Source: a virus. Taken from it: a stretch of DNA of 21,529 nt. A program made the position numbers and the translations under genes. Positions 13,367-19,993 of the stretch are shown here, piece by piece. Position 1 is the first letter of the stretch. Each line of letters begins with the position of its first letter. The DNA lies in IMG/VR virus record IMGVR_UViG_3300009529_001370, positions 1 through 21,529 of that record; one strand, 5' to 3'. The notes under the pieces were generated by a model. That model saw only the letters and a list, made by a program, of their open reading frames with translations, did no database searches and was not told the DNA's origin.

Positions 13367-13548
13367 CATCGACGACCAGGCTACAAGAGGAACGAGCAAG
13401 GAAGGATGCGATCAAAGCTTGCTTTGACAGCTTCCGACCCTACACTTGCCCAGGCTGCGAGGACTATCCACGATGCCCGATGGCAAAGCAAGATCGGGAG
13501 GCTTTGCGGAACTTGGCAATGATTCTGGAAATGAGGAGGACAGCATGA
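13360..13548 (+). CDS. Small CxxC protein (62 aa)
   Basis: The ATG at 13360 has AAGGAG 9 nt upstream. The product begins MLTSTTRLQEERARKDAIKA with a basic helix and then has YTCPGCEDYPRCPMA, three cysteines in a possible metal site, followed by a second helix (REALRNLAMILEMRR). No family is recognised. The stop overlaps the next start as ATGA. Confidence 0.6.
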   Translation: MLTSTTRLQEERARKDAIKACFDSFRPYTCPGCEDYPRCPMAKQDREALRNLAMILEMRRTA

Positions 13549-13847
13549 ACAACCAAGATTGGGCATTCAATCTGGCCGACCTCACAACCATTATGCGAAC
13601 GGAGCCGATTCTATTCTCATGTATGATTCAGCCAGTTTTGACCGAAACCACCCAAGATTTTGACAGCAAGGCACTCGACGGAATATACGTTCTATGTTGC
13701 CCGTTGAGTGTTGAACGTCAAAATGCCATCGTCGAGGTTATTCGACGACCTCCAGGAAATCGTAAGCCTGGTATCGCCCGTTATCAGCTCCGCATCAAAC
13801 AAAGAAAGTATGATCGGAGTGAACGCGGACGCTGGGATACAGTCTAG
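13545..13847 (+). CDS. Hypothetical protein (100 aa)
   Basis: The start is ATG 13545, with GAGGAGG 6 nt upstream and an ATGA overlap with the previous stop; the longer frame from 13446 runs inside the previous gene. It begins MNNQDWAFNLADLTTIMRTE and ends with a strongly basic tail (RKPGIARYQLRIKQRKYDRS). No family is recognised. The first 24-bp iteron begins right at its stop codon. Confidence 0.6.
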   Translation: MNNQDWAFNLADLTTIMRTEPILFSCMIQPVLTETTQDFDSKALDGIYVLCCPLSVERQNAIVEVIRRPPGNRKPGIARYQLRIKQRKYDRSERGRWDTV

Positions 13848-13905
13848 TCGGTCAAGTGGCCTCGGTCATAATCGGTCAAGTGGCCGAGGCCATAATCAGT
13901 CAAGT
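13848..13905. repeat. 24-bp iteron array, three copies
   Basis: TCGGTCAAGTGGCC starts at 13848 and 13872, and the variant TCAGTCAAGT at 13896, an exact 24-bp period. Copies are joined by TCGGTCATAA or GAGGCCATAA, so each unit carries a GGCC-GAGGCC palindromic part. A 24-bp period is about 2.3 helical turns, fitting cooperative protein binding. Confidence 0.85.
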
Positions 13906-13910
13906 CGGGG

Positions 13911-13965
13911 CAGGGGCGAAACAGGGGCGAAACAGGGGCGAAACAGGGGCGAAACAGGGGCGAAA
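13911..13965. repeat. 11-bp tandem repeat CAGGGGCGAAA, five copies
   Basis: Five exact CAGGGGCGAAA units run directly into CAGGAGGGCAAG and the ATG at 13978, so the ribosome binding site looks like a variant of the repeat itself. Copy number is likely variable. Confidence 0.95.
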
Positions 13966-13977
13966 CAGGAGGGCAAG

Positions 13978-14337
13978 ATGCCAACAAGGTTAGCGAACAC
14001 CATCAAAATCAGTATCCCAGATATTCGGGCCGAGATCAAAAAGCTGCCGAATACACGAGATGCTGATCCCATGTGTCGAGATCAGTTCCTGCAGTGTTTC
14101 CGGCGCGAGTTGAGTTGGTGCGTTGCTGAAGCGTTGCGGGCAACCGAGGGCGAAGTGCTCTTCTCAGATCTGCAAGTGCCAAGTCAGGCTAACGGTCAAT
14201 ACATCATGAATTTCGAGGTGTTTGATCGGTCAAGAGCACAACGCAACGCCTACAACTTCCACGGTCAAAACACCTCGCAGTGGTTGTATGCCGGCTGCAT
14301 TCTCTATCAGGAAGGAGAAGTATCGACGCATCATTAA
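13978..14337 (+). CDS. Hypothetical protein (119 aa)
   Basis: The start is ATG 13978, with GGAGG 6 nt upstream; the longer frame from 13708 reads through the tandem repeats and the previous gene and is rejected. The product begins MPTRLANTIKISIPDIRAEI. It has a helical core (DQFLQCFRRELSWCVAEALR) and a C-terminal part with YIMNFEVFDRSRAQ and a QWLYAGCILYQEGE end. No family is recognised. Its expression may depend on the upstream 11-bp repeats. Confidence 0.65.
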   Translation: MPTRLANTIKISIPDIRAEIKKLPNTRDADPMCRDQFLQCFRRELSWCVAEALRATEGEVLFSDLQVPSQANGQYIMNFEVFDRSRAQRNAYNFHGQNTSQWLYAGCILYQEGEVSTHH

Positions 14338-14358
14338 CAGGATACCACAATAGAATAT

Positions 14359-14376
14359 CCGAGACGCCAGTCTCGG
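14359..14376 (+). other. Strong short hairpin between genes
   Basis: CCGAGAC-GCCA-GTCTCGG forms a perfect 7-bp GC-rich stem 21 nt after the stop of the 119-aa gene. There is no T-tract, so it is more likely an RNA stability or processing element than a terminator. Confidence 0.55.
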
Positions 14377-14445
14377 AGTCAGCCTAGAAAATCGTTTCTG
14401 GACTGACGCGGAGGCTGGAGAATCGACGAAAGCAGGGAGGGCAAA

Positions 14446-14664
14446 GTGAAAAGATGGTATATCGGACATCGAGAAGGAAGGAAGGAAATCTTTCAGGCGG
14501 AGAGCACACCAACTGAGGAAAGTCATGGGCATCTGTATGTAGCAGCTATCGGCCCCTTCCGCACGAAACGGGCAGCTATCTGGAGTTGTCAGTACGGTGC
14601 GCACTGGGCAACTATAGCTGAGGCTGAGAAGGCAGCCAAGAGAGACGCGGAATTGTCGGCATAG
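14446..14664 (+). CDS. Hypothetical protein (72 aa), GTG start
   Basis: The GTG at 14446 follows CAGGGAGGGCAAA, the leader also found before two other genes here. The product begins MKRWYIGHREGRKEIFQAES. The pattern of strand, GPFRTKRAAIWSC and AEAEKAAKRDAE resembles short phage proteins with an SPOR- or DUF-like fold, where 'GPF-T---A' precedes a helix; this is a guess from pattern. The preceding 108 nt carry only the hairpin. Confidence 0.6.
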   Translation: MKRWYIGHREGRKEIFQAESTPTEESHGHLYVAAIGPFRTKRAAIWSCQYGAHWATIAEAEKAAKRDAELSA

Positions 14665-14671
14665 CAGGGAA

Positions 14672-14698
14672 GGCCAGTCAGTGAGGAGCTGGCTGGCC
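14672..14698 (+). other. 10-bp stem-loop after the 72-aa gene
   Basis: GGCCAGTCAG (14672-14681) pairs with CTGGCTGGCC (14689-14698) with one G-T pair and a 7-nt loop TGAGGAG. It lacks a T-tract. The loop exposes GAGGAG, which resembles a ribosome binding site, but no start codon follows closely. Confidence 0.55.
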
Positions 14699-14710
14699 AA
14701 ACCATCATAA

Positions 14711-14793
14711 TCGGTCAAGTGGCCGAGGCCATAATCGGTAAAGTGGGGGCTGGGTCCAGGCAGGGGCAACCCAGGGGCAACCCAGGGGCCAGG
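14711..14793. repeat. Second iteron plus 11-bp repeat module
   Basis: Iterons TCGGTCAAGTGGCC (14711) and TCGGTAAAGT (14735) again have a 24-bp period. They are followed by CAGGGGCAACC at 14761 and 14772 and a decayed third unit. The order and spacing match the module at 13848-13980, and it also ends in GGCGAAACAGGGAGGGCAAA before a start codon. Confidence 0.85.
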
Positions 14794-14840
14794 GAGGGGC
14801 AACCATAGGGCGACGAAATCGGCGAAACAGGGAGGGCAAA

Positions 14841-15047
14841 GTGAACGAGGGGATGCGAAAAGCGCAGAACAAGGCGAATCAACTACTCAACAAGGCGAGG
14901 CGCGAAAGAGATCGTAAAGGCTATCGTGAGAATCTTGGCTATGACAAATGTCAAGTTCTCCAAGACTACTGCAGTGAAGTTGGCCTGTCATATTCCGAGA
15001 CCAGTCACATCCTGGCATACTTTGAAGAGGGATGCGACGCTCTGTAG
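14841..15047 (+). CDS. Hypothetical protein (68 aa), GTG start
   Basis: The GTG at 14841 follows CAGGGAGGGCAAA. The product begins MNEGMRKAQNKANQLLNKAR with a long basic helix (residues 3-28) and then VLQDYCSEVGLSYSETSHIL, whose helix-turn-helix-like pattern may bind DNA. No family is recognised. It is the gene controlled by the second repeat module. Confidence 0.6.
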   Translation: MNEGMRKAQNKANQLLNKARRERDRKGYRENLGYDKCQVLQDYCSEVGLSYSETSHILAYFEEGCDAL

Positions 15048-15067
15048 AAGCGCAAGGGGAGGGCAAA

Positions 15068-15328
15068 ATGCCAAGAAACGTCCGTAACTTTTGGATCGAG
15101 GCCGAAGTAGAGGGGCGGAAGTCAAAAATCGCCTTTGGGCCACAGGGCAAAGAGGACGGCTTTCGTTTGACTGTCTATATGCGCAACAAGGACGAAGTCG
15201 AGGCCGTTTTGGGACTCCAGGGCAAAGTAGAGGGCGAAAACGTAGAACTCTGGATCGACTCTGGTGAGGTTGGCGAGGAGGGTCAAGAGGCGAATCAGGG
15301 GATCATCATAATTTGCCGAAAACGGTAG
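15068..15328 (+). CDS. Hypothetical beta-rich protein (86 aa)
   Basis: The start is ATG 15068 after GGGGAGGGCAAA; the frame from 15032 overlaps the previous gene. It begins MPRNVRNFWIEAEVEGRKSK. The pattern FWIEAEVEG-KS-IAFGPQGKEDGF is a strand-turn-strand element with a gap and then VEAVLGLQGKVEGENVELWI, a compact beta-rich fold seen in short phage and plasmid proteins. Function unknown. Confidence 0.65.
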   Translation: MPRNVRNFWIEAEVEGRKSKIAFGPQGKEDGFRLTVYMRNKDEVEAVLGLQGKVEGENVELWIDSGEVGEEGQEANQGIIIICRKR

Positions 15329-15345
15329 AACACAGGGGGTGAAAA

Positions 15346-15606
15346 GTGGAAGACTACAAGGCTCGCGTGGTAGGTTTCATCTGGTGGCCGAACGGTATGG
15401 AGTGCAGCCAGGAGTACCGATTCCCTGCTAGGGATGACCAAGACGCGACGGAAAAGATCGAACGGATAGCAGGGGACTTTTCGGAGGTAAAAGACTTTGA
15501 ACTTTTCAGGCGCGAGAATTGCCCGCATTGTGGCCACACAGTCTGGGAATGTGTCAAGGAATTCACCGTAGAGGGGGCGTCAATTTACCTTGAGTGCATG
15601 GCATAA
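15346..15606 (+). CDS. Zinc-ribbon-like small protein (86 aa)
   Basis: The GTG at 15346 follows CAGGGGGTGAAAA. The product begins MEDYKARVVGFIWWPNGMEC, has a central RDDQDATEKIERIAGDF, and a CPHCGHTVWEC segment with three Cys and one His that could bind zinc. It is the last gene before the large repeat region. Exact function unknown. Confidence 0.65.
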   Translation: MEDYKARVVGFIWWPNGMECSQEYRFPARDDQDATEKIERIAGDFSEVKDFELFRRENCPHCGHTVWECVKEFTVEGASIYLECMA

Positions 15607-15612
15607 AGAAAC

Positions 15613-15640
15613 TTGAGTCCCACCCACTCAACTCTCTAGT
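15613..15640 (+). terminator. Weak hairpin after the rightward gene cluster
   Basis: TTGAGT (15613-15618) pairs with ACTCAA (15626-15631) around a 7-nt loop, followed by CTCTCTAG. Stem and T-tract are poor, so termination is only a possibility. Confidence 0.3.
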
Positions 15641-16803
15641 CGTATAGGGGCATAAAGACAGCGAAAAAAGCGTACTAGGGCGCAAAAAGCGGTGAAAAGC
15701 GTAGATTGTGCTACGAAACACGTAAAAAGGCGTCGAAATGTAGGCTCTAAAAGACCAATGAACAAAGAAAAAACTGGTATAGAGCGTAGAAGGTGGTGAA
15801 CGACTGCACAAGGAAGCAGGGAAAACAGGGAATCGGGGCGTCCTTGCAAAAAAGAAAACAGGGAAAGACTGATAACGAATGTAGCGACTACTGTTTATTG
15901 CTGTGCTGTACCTTAAGGCATAAAGACAGTAGATAACGATGATAGAACACAAAGAAACGATACGTTATGGTCAAGTAAAGATACATAAAATGCACTATTG
16001 CTAAAGTTGATAGGGAGGGACTCAAGGTAAGAGACCAATGAACAAAGAGAAAACTGCAAAAAACTGCGCGTGGCGTAAATGAGCGTAATTGAGTACCTTG
16101 AGGCACTAAGACAGCACAGGGTGATAATAGAACACAGAGGAATCATACGTTATGGTAAAGTAAAGATACATAAAATGCACTATTGCATCAAATATGTAAC
16201 TGTACAAGACTCTGTGACCTATATACCAAAATCCAATTTGACATAATACTAAACGCATCATACGCAAAACTGCGAGCACCAAAATTGTTCCCTTTTCGGC
16301 AAAAAATATGCAATAGTGCGTTTCTTGTATGTTTACTTTACCATAATGTATCGTTTCTTTGCTTCCTTCTGTGTTGGTCTATGGTTTGCTGAAAAAAGTG
16401 CAAGAGTGTCTGAAAATGCAAGAGTGCATTTTATGTATCTTTACTTTACCATAACGTATCATTCTTCTGCAGTGTGCTAACATTCTCTACTGTCTTTATG
16501 CCTAAAGGTGTTTACTTGACATAACGTTTTCGCCTTCCACCTTTTATAGTATTATCCTGTTTACCCTGTGTTCTTTGCTGTCTTTATTCCGAGAAAGTTG
16601 AGTCTCTGAGGCTCAAGTATTGTGAAGAGACAATTTTATGTCAAGTAAATCAAGCATCCAGCCTAGCGAAGCGTGTTTCCCTGTTTTCCCTGCTTCTGTG
16701 CATTTCGCGTATCCCTTCTCGCACAAGGTCACTACTTACCCGTTTTCTATGCCCCTGTGCAGTTTATGTATGCGAGTTTTCAGGACACCTTAACCACCCA
16801 AAT

Positions 16804-16832
16804 TTGACAATTCATAGCACTTGTGCTACGAT
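16804..16832 (+). promoter_or_regulatory. Promoter A with TAGCAC-TT-GTGCTA operator
   Basis: TTGACA (16804-16809), 17-bp spacer, TACGAT (16827-16832) with TGC extended -10. The palindrome TAGCAC-TT-GTGCTA (16815-16828) fills the spacer and touches the -10. It drives the SWIM gene, whose ribosome binding site follows 20 nt later. Same sequence as promoters B and C. Confidence 0.88.
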
Positions 16833-16860
16833 ATAATCAAAGTCCAAAGGAGTAAATGCC

Positions 16861-17148
16861 ATGACCGAAACCCGTAAGCAGAAAGCACGGCGATTGGTGG
16901 ACGAGGGACACGTGACGATTCTTCGTCATTCCTCACGCGCTACAGAGGCTTACGTCCGAGACGATTCCCTTACCTACACGACGCTCATCCATTCGAGCGG
17001 CTGGTTTTTCTGCAGCTGCGTTTGGGGCCAAATCCACTCCTACGCCAGTCATTGTTGTGTCCACGCACTCGCGGTCAAACTGGCCGTGGAAAGCGACATA
17101 CCCAAGGATACCGACCTGCCAAAGGAGGAACCGTGCAACAAGTCATAG
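16861..17148 (+). CDS. SWIM zinc-finger protein (95 aa)
   Basis: The ATG at 16861 has AAAGGAG 8 nt upstream and promoter A above that. The protein has a strand-rich N-terminal half and a SWIM signature: WFFCSCVWGQ then CCVHALAVKLA, giving C51-x-C53-x12-C66-x-H68. SWIM domains bind DNA or proteins through zinc; most known examples are embedded in larger proteins, so a 95-aa stand-alone version is minimal. It is the lead gene of this sub-operon. Its C-terminus (EPCNKS) is encoded by the sequence that also forms the next start. Confidence 0.85.
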   Translation: MTETRKQKARRLVDEGHVTILRHSSRATEAYVRDDSLTYTTLIHSSGWFFCSCVWGQIHSYASHCCVHALAVKLAVESDIPKDTDLPKEEPCNKS

Positions 17149-17363
17149 AGCGACCAGGCCCAGAAGATTATTCTCCCGATCCAGAGAAACTCCTGAAAGT
17201 CGCATTGAAGGTCTTGGTGAGAGCAAGGGATGCACTTGTCACAAAGGATATGTCCCCGCTCGGCTCTGATGCAATCTATTGGGCTTCCGAGGCAACCGAC
17301 CATACTAGGCTCGCACTCGTAGCGTTGGAGAGGAAAAAGGAGGAGACGTGCAACAAGCCATAG
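17133..17363 (+). CDS. Hypothetical helical protein (76 aa), GTG start
   Basis: The GTG at 17133 has AAAGGAGGAACC immediately upstream; the longer frame from 17022 is inside the SWIM gene. The product begins MQQVIERPGPEDYSPDPEKL and is largely helical (LLKVALKVLVRARDALVTKD). Its start region and end repeat those of the next gene, suggesting duplication. Function unknown. Confidence 0.6.
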   Translation: MQQVIERPGPEDYSPDPEKLLKVALKVLVRARDALVTKDMSPLGSDAIYWASEATDHTRLALVALERKKEETCNKP

Positions 17364-17557
17364 AGCAGCTGGACAAGGCCCAAGGGCACTCGGTGAAAGC
17401 ACTAGAAAAGCTGTATCAGGAGCCATCGTCCAGAGCGGCATATCTAGCAAGGCTAAACGTGATAGACGCTATTGACCTTCTTAGACACGCACTGGAACTG
17501 CTGAAGCAAGAGCAGGAGGCGATGAATGAAAGAACCGTGGGAGATGAGACGCGATGA
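17348..17557 (+). CDS. Hypothetical helical protein (69 aa), GTG start
   Basis: The GTG at 17348 follows AAGGAGGAGAC. The product begins MQQAIEQLDKAQGHSVKALE and continues with helices RAAYLARLNVIDAIDLLRHA and LELLKQEQEAM. It is probably a diverged paralogue of the preceding gene, from matching start, size class and helical pattern. It overlaps the next gene by 32 nt. Confidence 0.6.
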   Translation: MQQAIEQLDKAQGHSVKALEKLYQEPSSRAAYLARLNVIDAIDLLRHALELLKQEQEAMNERTVGDETR

Positions 17558-17780
17558 ATATGCAGCGACGGCTACAGGAGACGAAGCAGAGGCCGCCATC
17601 AAACGTTTGAGTATAGAGATGCCTGGTTTTGTTGGTCGGCAACGGTCTATGTGGCCTGTGGGACGCTTTTTTGGGAAAGCACACCGCTTGTTGATCTTGG
17701 AAGCCCTAACTGCTGGCAAGCCTGTGCCCCCCGAAGTCCTGGCCGACTATCCTGACTTGGCAGCGCGGTATCCTGCATAG
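17526..17780 (+). CDS. Small phage protein with GKPVPPEVLADYPDL motif (84 aa)
   Basis: The ATG at 17526 has CAGGAGG 8 nt upstream. The protein begins MKEPWEMRRDEYAATATGDE. Residues 53-78 read HRLLILEALTAGKPVPPEVL followed by ADYPDL, a short motif common in phage and plasmid proteins, sometimes as a repeated domain within larger helicase or polyvalent proteins. Here it stands alone. Molecular role not known to me. Confidence 0.7.
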   Translation: MKEPWEMRRDEYAATATGDEAEAAIKRLSIEMPGFVGRQRSMWPVGRFFGKAHRLLILEALTAGKPVPPEVLADYPDLAARYPA

Positions 17781-17799
17781 ATACAGAAAGGGATTATCA

Positions 17800-18030
17800 G
17801 TGGTGACTCAATACAGACACTATCAAGATGAGACTGGCCTGTTCGTGTGTCCGATCACGAGCAAGCGGGCAGACTATGTTTGGGGTGATCGGGATCGCGG
17901 GCGTGGTTTCACTTGTTGCGTGCATTGTACTGGCGAGCATCGTACTCCAGGCGGGGATCTCCACGCGCTACAGGCTCGCCGACAGAGGTCTGCCCCGCTA
18001 GTGAATAGTTATCAGAAGGAGAAAACATGA
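17800..18030 (+). CDS. Small Cys-containing protein (76 aa), GTG start
   Basis: The start is GTG 17800 or the adjacent GTG 17803 (MTQYRHYQDE), with AAAGGG about 8 nt upstream. A CPITSK and a later CCVHCTGEH segment could form a zinc site. The C-terminus is basic and low-complexity (ALQARRQRSAPLVNSYQKEK). The stop overlaps the next start as ATGA. No family is recognised. Confidence 0.5.
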   Translation: MVTQYRHYQDETGLFVCPITSKRADYVWGDRDRGRGFTCCVHCTGEHRTPGGDLHALQARRQRSAPLVNSYQKEKT

Positions 18031-18368
18031 GAACAAACGACTGGTACAAATGCACCGCACGAGAGGCATCGTCCCGCGACGATAAACCTCTTATGAGGGC
18101 AGCCCAAAACGCACAATTTGCGGCACAACCCTTCGAGACTTACATTGATGGCGTGATTCGCCACCTCAACGGTGCTATTGTTGAGATTGAACGCATCGTC
18201 AAAAGTGCAATTGAAGACGGCGACGATCCACGAGCGTCCGCCACCTGTGTTGCAGAGCGGATCATCCAGACCGTCACCTGGGCGGTGGCAAACGCACAGA
18301 TCGGGTACTTGGTCACTTCCGCAGCGGCACTCGATGAAGCAGCGAAGAAGTTACCCAAGGAAACATAA
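18027..18368 (+). CDS. Hypothetical helical protein (113 aa)
   Basis: The ATG at 18027 has AGAAGGAG upstream and an ATGA overlap with the previous stop. The product begins MRTNDWYKCTAREASSRDDK, then forms long helices (YIDGVIRHLNGAIVEIERIV, CVAERIIQTVTWAVANAQIG, and an Ala-rich last helix). A four-helix bundle is plausible. No family is recognised. Confidence 0.6.
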   Translation: MRTNDWYKCTAREASSRDDKPLMRAAQNAQFAAQPFETYIDGVIRHLNGAIVEIERIVKSAIEDGDDPRASATCVAERIIQTVTWAVANAQIGYLVTSAAALDEAAKKLPKET

Positions 18369-18386
18369 GCAGAAAGGAAAAATCTG

Positions 18387-18893
18387 ATGCCTAACTTGCG
18401 AGAATTGTTGCGGAATGTCGACGAGTATGACGAGACCATCAGCCAGGCAGCCTATACCTTATTAGAGGCACTGATTGAGATCCTCGAACCAACCCGTGTT
18501 TTGAATCCCAACGAGACAGTTGCGGCACAGCACCGAGAGATGCGGCATCTCCAACAGCAAACCATAGAATTGGTGGAAACAGCGGAGGGGCTACGCGGCG
18601 AGTTGGGGGAAGCCAGGAAGCACAAAGATAGCTACCGCAAGCGTTATATGCGTGTCCTAAATGAGCGAGATCAAATACGGGCGAAGTTGGAAATCAAGAA
18701 CAATGACGCCGATCTTGGGCGGATGGTGCGGAGGATGCGGAGTAATAGTCAACTCGTCAAGGGCGGCGTGTTCTATTGGGGTGCGGTCAAGAATGTGCTG
18801 AATGATGAATGGTGTCTAGCAGAGCAACCGCCTCTTAGCAGTGACCCTGACATCGCTCTGCGGTCTATTCAAAAGGAGGAAGACGATGCCTAG
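18387..18893 (+). CDS. Coiled-coil protein (168 aa)
   Basis: The ATG at 18387 has AAAGGA upstream. The protein begins MPNLRELLRNVDEYDETISQ. Residues 50-105 are a strong coiled coil (REMRHLQQQTIELVETAEGL, then RKHKDSYRKRYMRVLNERDQ), and the C-terminal part has GGVFYWGAVKNVLNDEWCLA. It overlaps the next gene by 8 nt; the next product has a similar coiled-coil part, so the two may interact. Confidence 0.65.
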   Translation: MPNLRELLRNVDEYDETISQAAYTLLEALIEILEPTRVLNPNETVAAQHREMRHLQQQTIELVETAEGLRGELGEARKHKDSYRKRYMRVLNERDQIRAKLEIKNNDADLGRMVRRMRSNSQLVKGGVFYWGAVKNVLNDEWCLAEQPPLSSDPDIALRSIQKEEDDA

Positions 18894-19266
18894 ACCTATA
18901 CCTAGCCTGCGAGAACAGCTGTTGTGTATCCACGTCGGCGGGCCAGCCATTATCAGTGGAGACCATTACGGTTTGCTTATGAGCATAATAAACAAACTGG
19001 AGATACTAGCCGAGAAAGTCGAGGCATTAGAAGAGCGACAAGAGCCTTGTGGTATCACAGACGAAACGAGCCACCGCATTAGGGCACTGGAGGCGGCGGT
19101 GAGGGGCTACGAATCCCAGCACGTCCCTGTTGCCGATGACAAGGAAGAAATCGAGAGCTTGCGCAAGGAACGCGACGAGGCTAAAGCAACCAAAGCGGAA
19201 GCCATTGAAGACACGATCATGTGGCGTAACCGTACTCGAAGCCCATATCCAGCGAAACACAAATGA
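18886..19266 (+). CDS. Coiled-coil protein (126 aa)
   Basis: The start is ATG 18886, with GGAGG 7 nt upstream, overlapping the previous stop; the longer frame from 18841 lies inside the previous gene. It begins MPRPIPSLREQLLCIHVGGP and contains two coiled-coil stretches (SIINKLEILAEKVEALEERQ and KEEIESLRKERDEAKATKAE). N-terminal PRPIPSLREQLL echoes the MPNLRELL start of its neighbour. No family is recognised. Confidence 0.65.
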   Translation: MPRPIPSLREQLLCIHVGGPAIISGDHYGLLMSIINKLEILAEKVEALEERQEPCGITDETSHRIRALEAAVRGYESQHVPVADDKEEIESLRKERDEAKATKAEAIEDTIMWRNRTRSPYPAKHK

Positions 19267-19316
19267 TGGCGGTTTCACACAGGGAGCTTGGCGAACACGC
19301 GACATCAGGAGGCAAA

Positions 19317-19541
19317 ATGAAGGAGAAGGATTGGACTAAAGTAATCGTCGTGGTTGCGATTGCGGTATCTCTGTTTCTAGTCTCACTGTATTTTGCCATT
19401 CTGGACAGGGGTAACTACAATATCCTCGACGGTCTCTTAGCAGACGGATACGATGTAGTCATTGATCGTTCGATTCGGCCTGGAGAGGGACGTTACATAG
19501 TACGGATTTGGCGCGACGGCTGGGTGGCGGTAGAAAGATGA
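19317..19541 (+). CDS. Membrane-anchored small protein, DGLLxDGY family (74 aa)
   Basis: The start is ATG 19317, with GGAGG 5 nt upstream; the frame from 19263 has no site. One transmembrane helix (residues 9-28, VIVVVAIAVSLFLVSLYFAI) is followed by a soluble tail with DGLLADGY (38-45), PGEGRYIVRIWRDGW and a basic end. This matches the 84-aa gene at 11555-11809 in layout and in the motifs DGLLxDGY and GRYxxxIWxDG. The pair sits on opposite arms. The tail probably lies outside the membrane on the periplasmic or outer side. Function unknown. Confidence 0.75.
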   Translation: MKEKDWTKVIVVVAIAVSLFLVSLYFAILDRGNYNILDGLLADGYDVVIDRSIRPGEGRYIVRIWRDGWVAVER

Positions 19542-19954
19542 ATGACCAAGCACAACTATGTTACGTGGAATTGCCCTTCGTGTGGTTCACGATGAATCTG
19601 TGTGAACAATCGGGCGACGATTGGAATGACGTACCTTTTGAATACAACGCTGAACCTCCATCTTTGAGGCGTGGGCAAGATTGGGAAATATTTCGTGTGG
19701 CCATATTTGCCAACCCCTACAACTACGAATTGTTGACGCCGGACAGCGGCTATTATGGCGGCCCGTGGTCAGTTGATGACATAAATGCGGGAGCCACACC
19801 GTGGTTGCGTTTGACTGACTTACATTGTCAGCATCTAACGATGGCGAGTCTTATGGCAGGCACTACCTACGCCGAATTCAAGGAATTCGCTGCTCGTTAT
19901 GGGTTGTTCATCTGGCTCGACGAAGGCACTTTAGCCGAATTTGACAAATCATAG
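19538..19954 (+). CDS. Hypothetical protein (138 aa)
   Basis: The ATG at 19538 overlaps the previous stop (ATGA). The product begins MNDQAQLCYVELPFVWFTMN and is aromatic-rich with NPYNYELLTPDSGYYGG and PWLRLTDLHCQHLT. No family is recognised. Its last codons (EFDKS, stop) form the -35 region of promoter B, so gene end and promoter share bases. Confidence 0.6.
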   Translation: MNDQAQLCYVELPFVWFTMNLCEQSGDDWNDVPFEYNAEPPSLRRGQDWEIFRVAIFANPYNYELLTPDSGYYGGPWSVDDINAGATPWLRLTDLHCQHLTMASLMAGTTYAEFKEFAARYGLFIWLDEGTLAEFDKS

Positions 19955-19969
19955 CACTTGTGCTATGAT
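19941..19969 (+). promoter_or_regulatory. Promoter B with CATAGCAC-TT-GTGCTATG operator
   Basis: TTGACA (19941-19946), 17-bp spacer, TATGAT (19964-19969). The palindrome CATAGCAC-TT-GTGCTATG (19950-19967) has perfect 8-bp arms, the best of the three copies. It drives the DUF551-like gene; the ribosome binding site GAAAGGAG follows. Confidence 0.9.
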
Positions 19970-19993
19970 ATGCTCATTGAAAGGAGATCAAAA

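Larger units (their letters stand above)
15607..16860. repeat. Gene-free repeat region with nested inverted repeats (candidate origin)
   Basis: No supported gene lies in these 1.25 kb; minus-strand frames here are F/S/C-rich and lack ribosome binding sites. Repeats of a 91-bp class occur as two plus-oriented copies (15911-16001, 16096-16186) and two inverted copies (16310 to about 16380, diverged, and 16418-16508). A further pair, 15806-15832 and 16676-16701, with an AGCAGGGAAAACAGGGAA core, encloses them in inverted orientation. AGACCAATGAACAAAG recurs at 15752 and 16032. An inner inverted pair lies at 16176-16188/16308-16320 (12 of 13). Such nested symmetry is typical of replication origins and recombination sites; the actual role is unproven. 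Confidence 0.75.

Noticed and set aside
13848-13905. CRISPR or protein-coding reading of the 24-bp repeats
   Set aside because: The copies differ in their joints, there are no unique spacers, and the frame through them also reads the 11-bp repeats, giving low-complexity protein with no start signal.
14230-14802. 190-aa minus-strand frame
   Set aside because: It is Pro/Leu/Ser-rich translation of the repeat module and lies opposite two supported plus-strand genes.
15563-15952. 129-aa and nearby minus-strand frames in the repeat region
   Set aside because: They have Phe/Ser/Cys-rich composition, no ribosome binding site and the same repeats in several frames, typical of non-coding repeat DNA.
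16514-16545. Promoter from TTGACA 16517 and TATAGT downstream
   Set aside because: The spacer is about 23 bp, and the sequence is better explained as part of the TTGACATAAC variants of the 91-bp repeat family.
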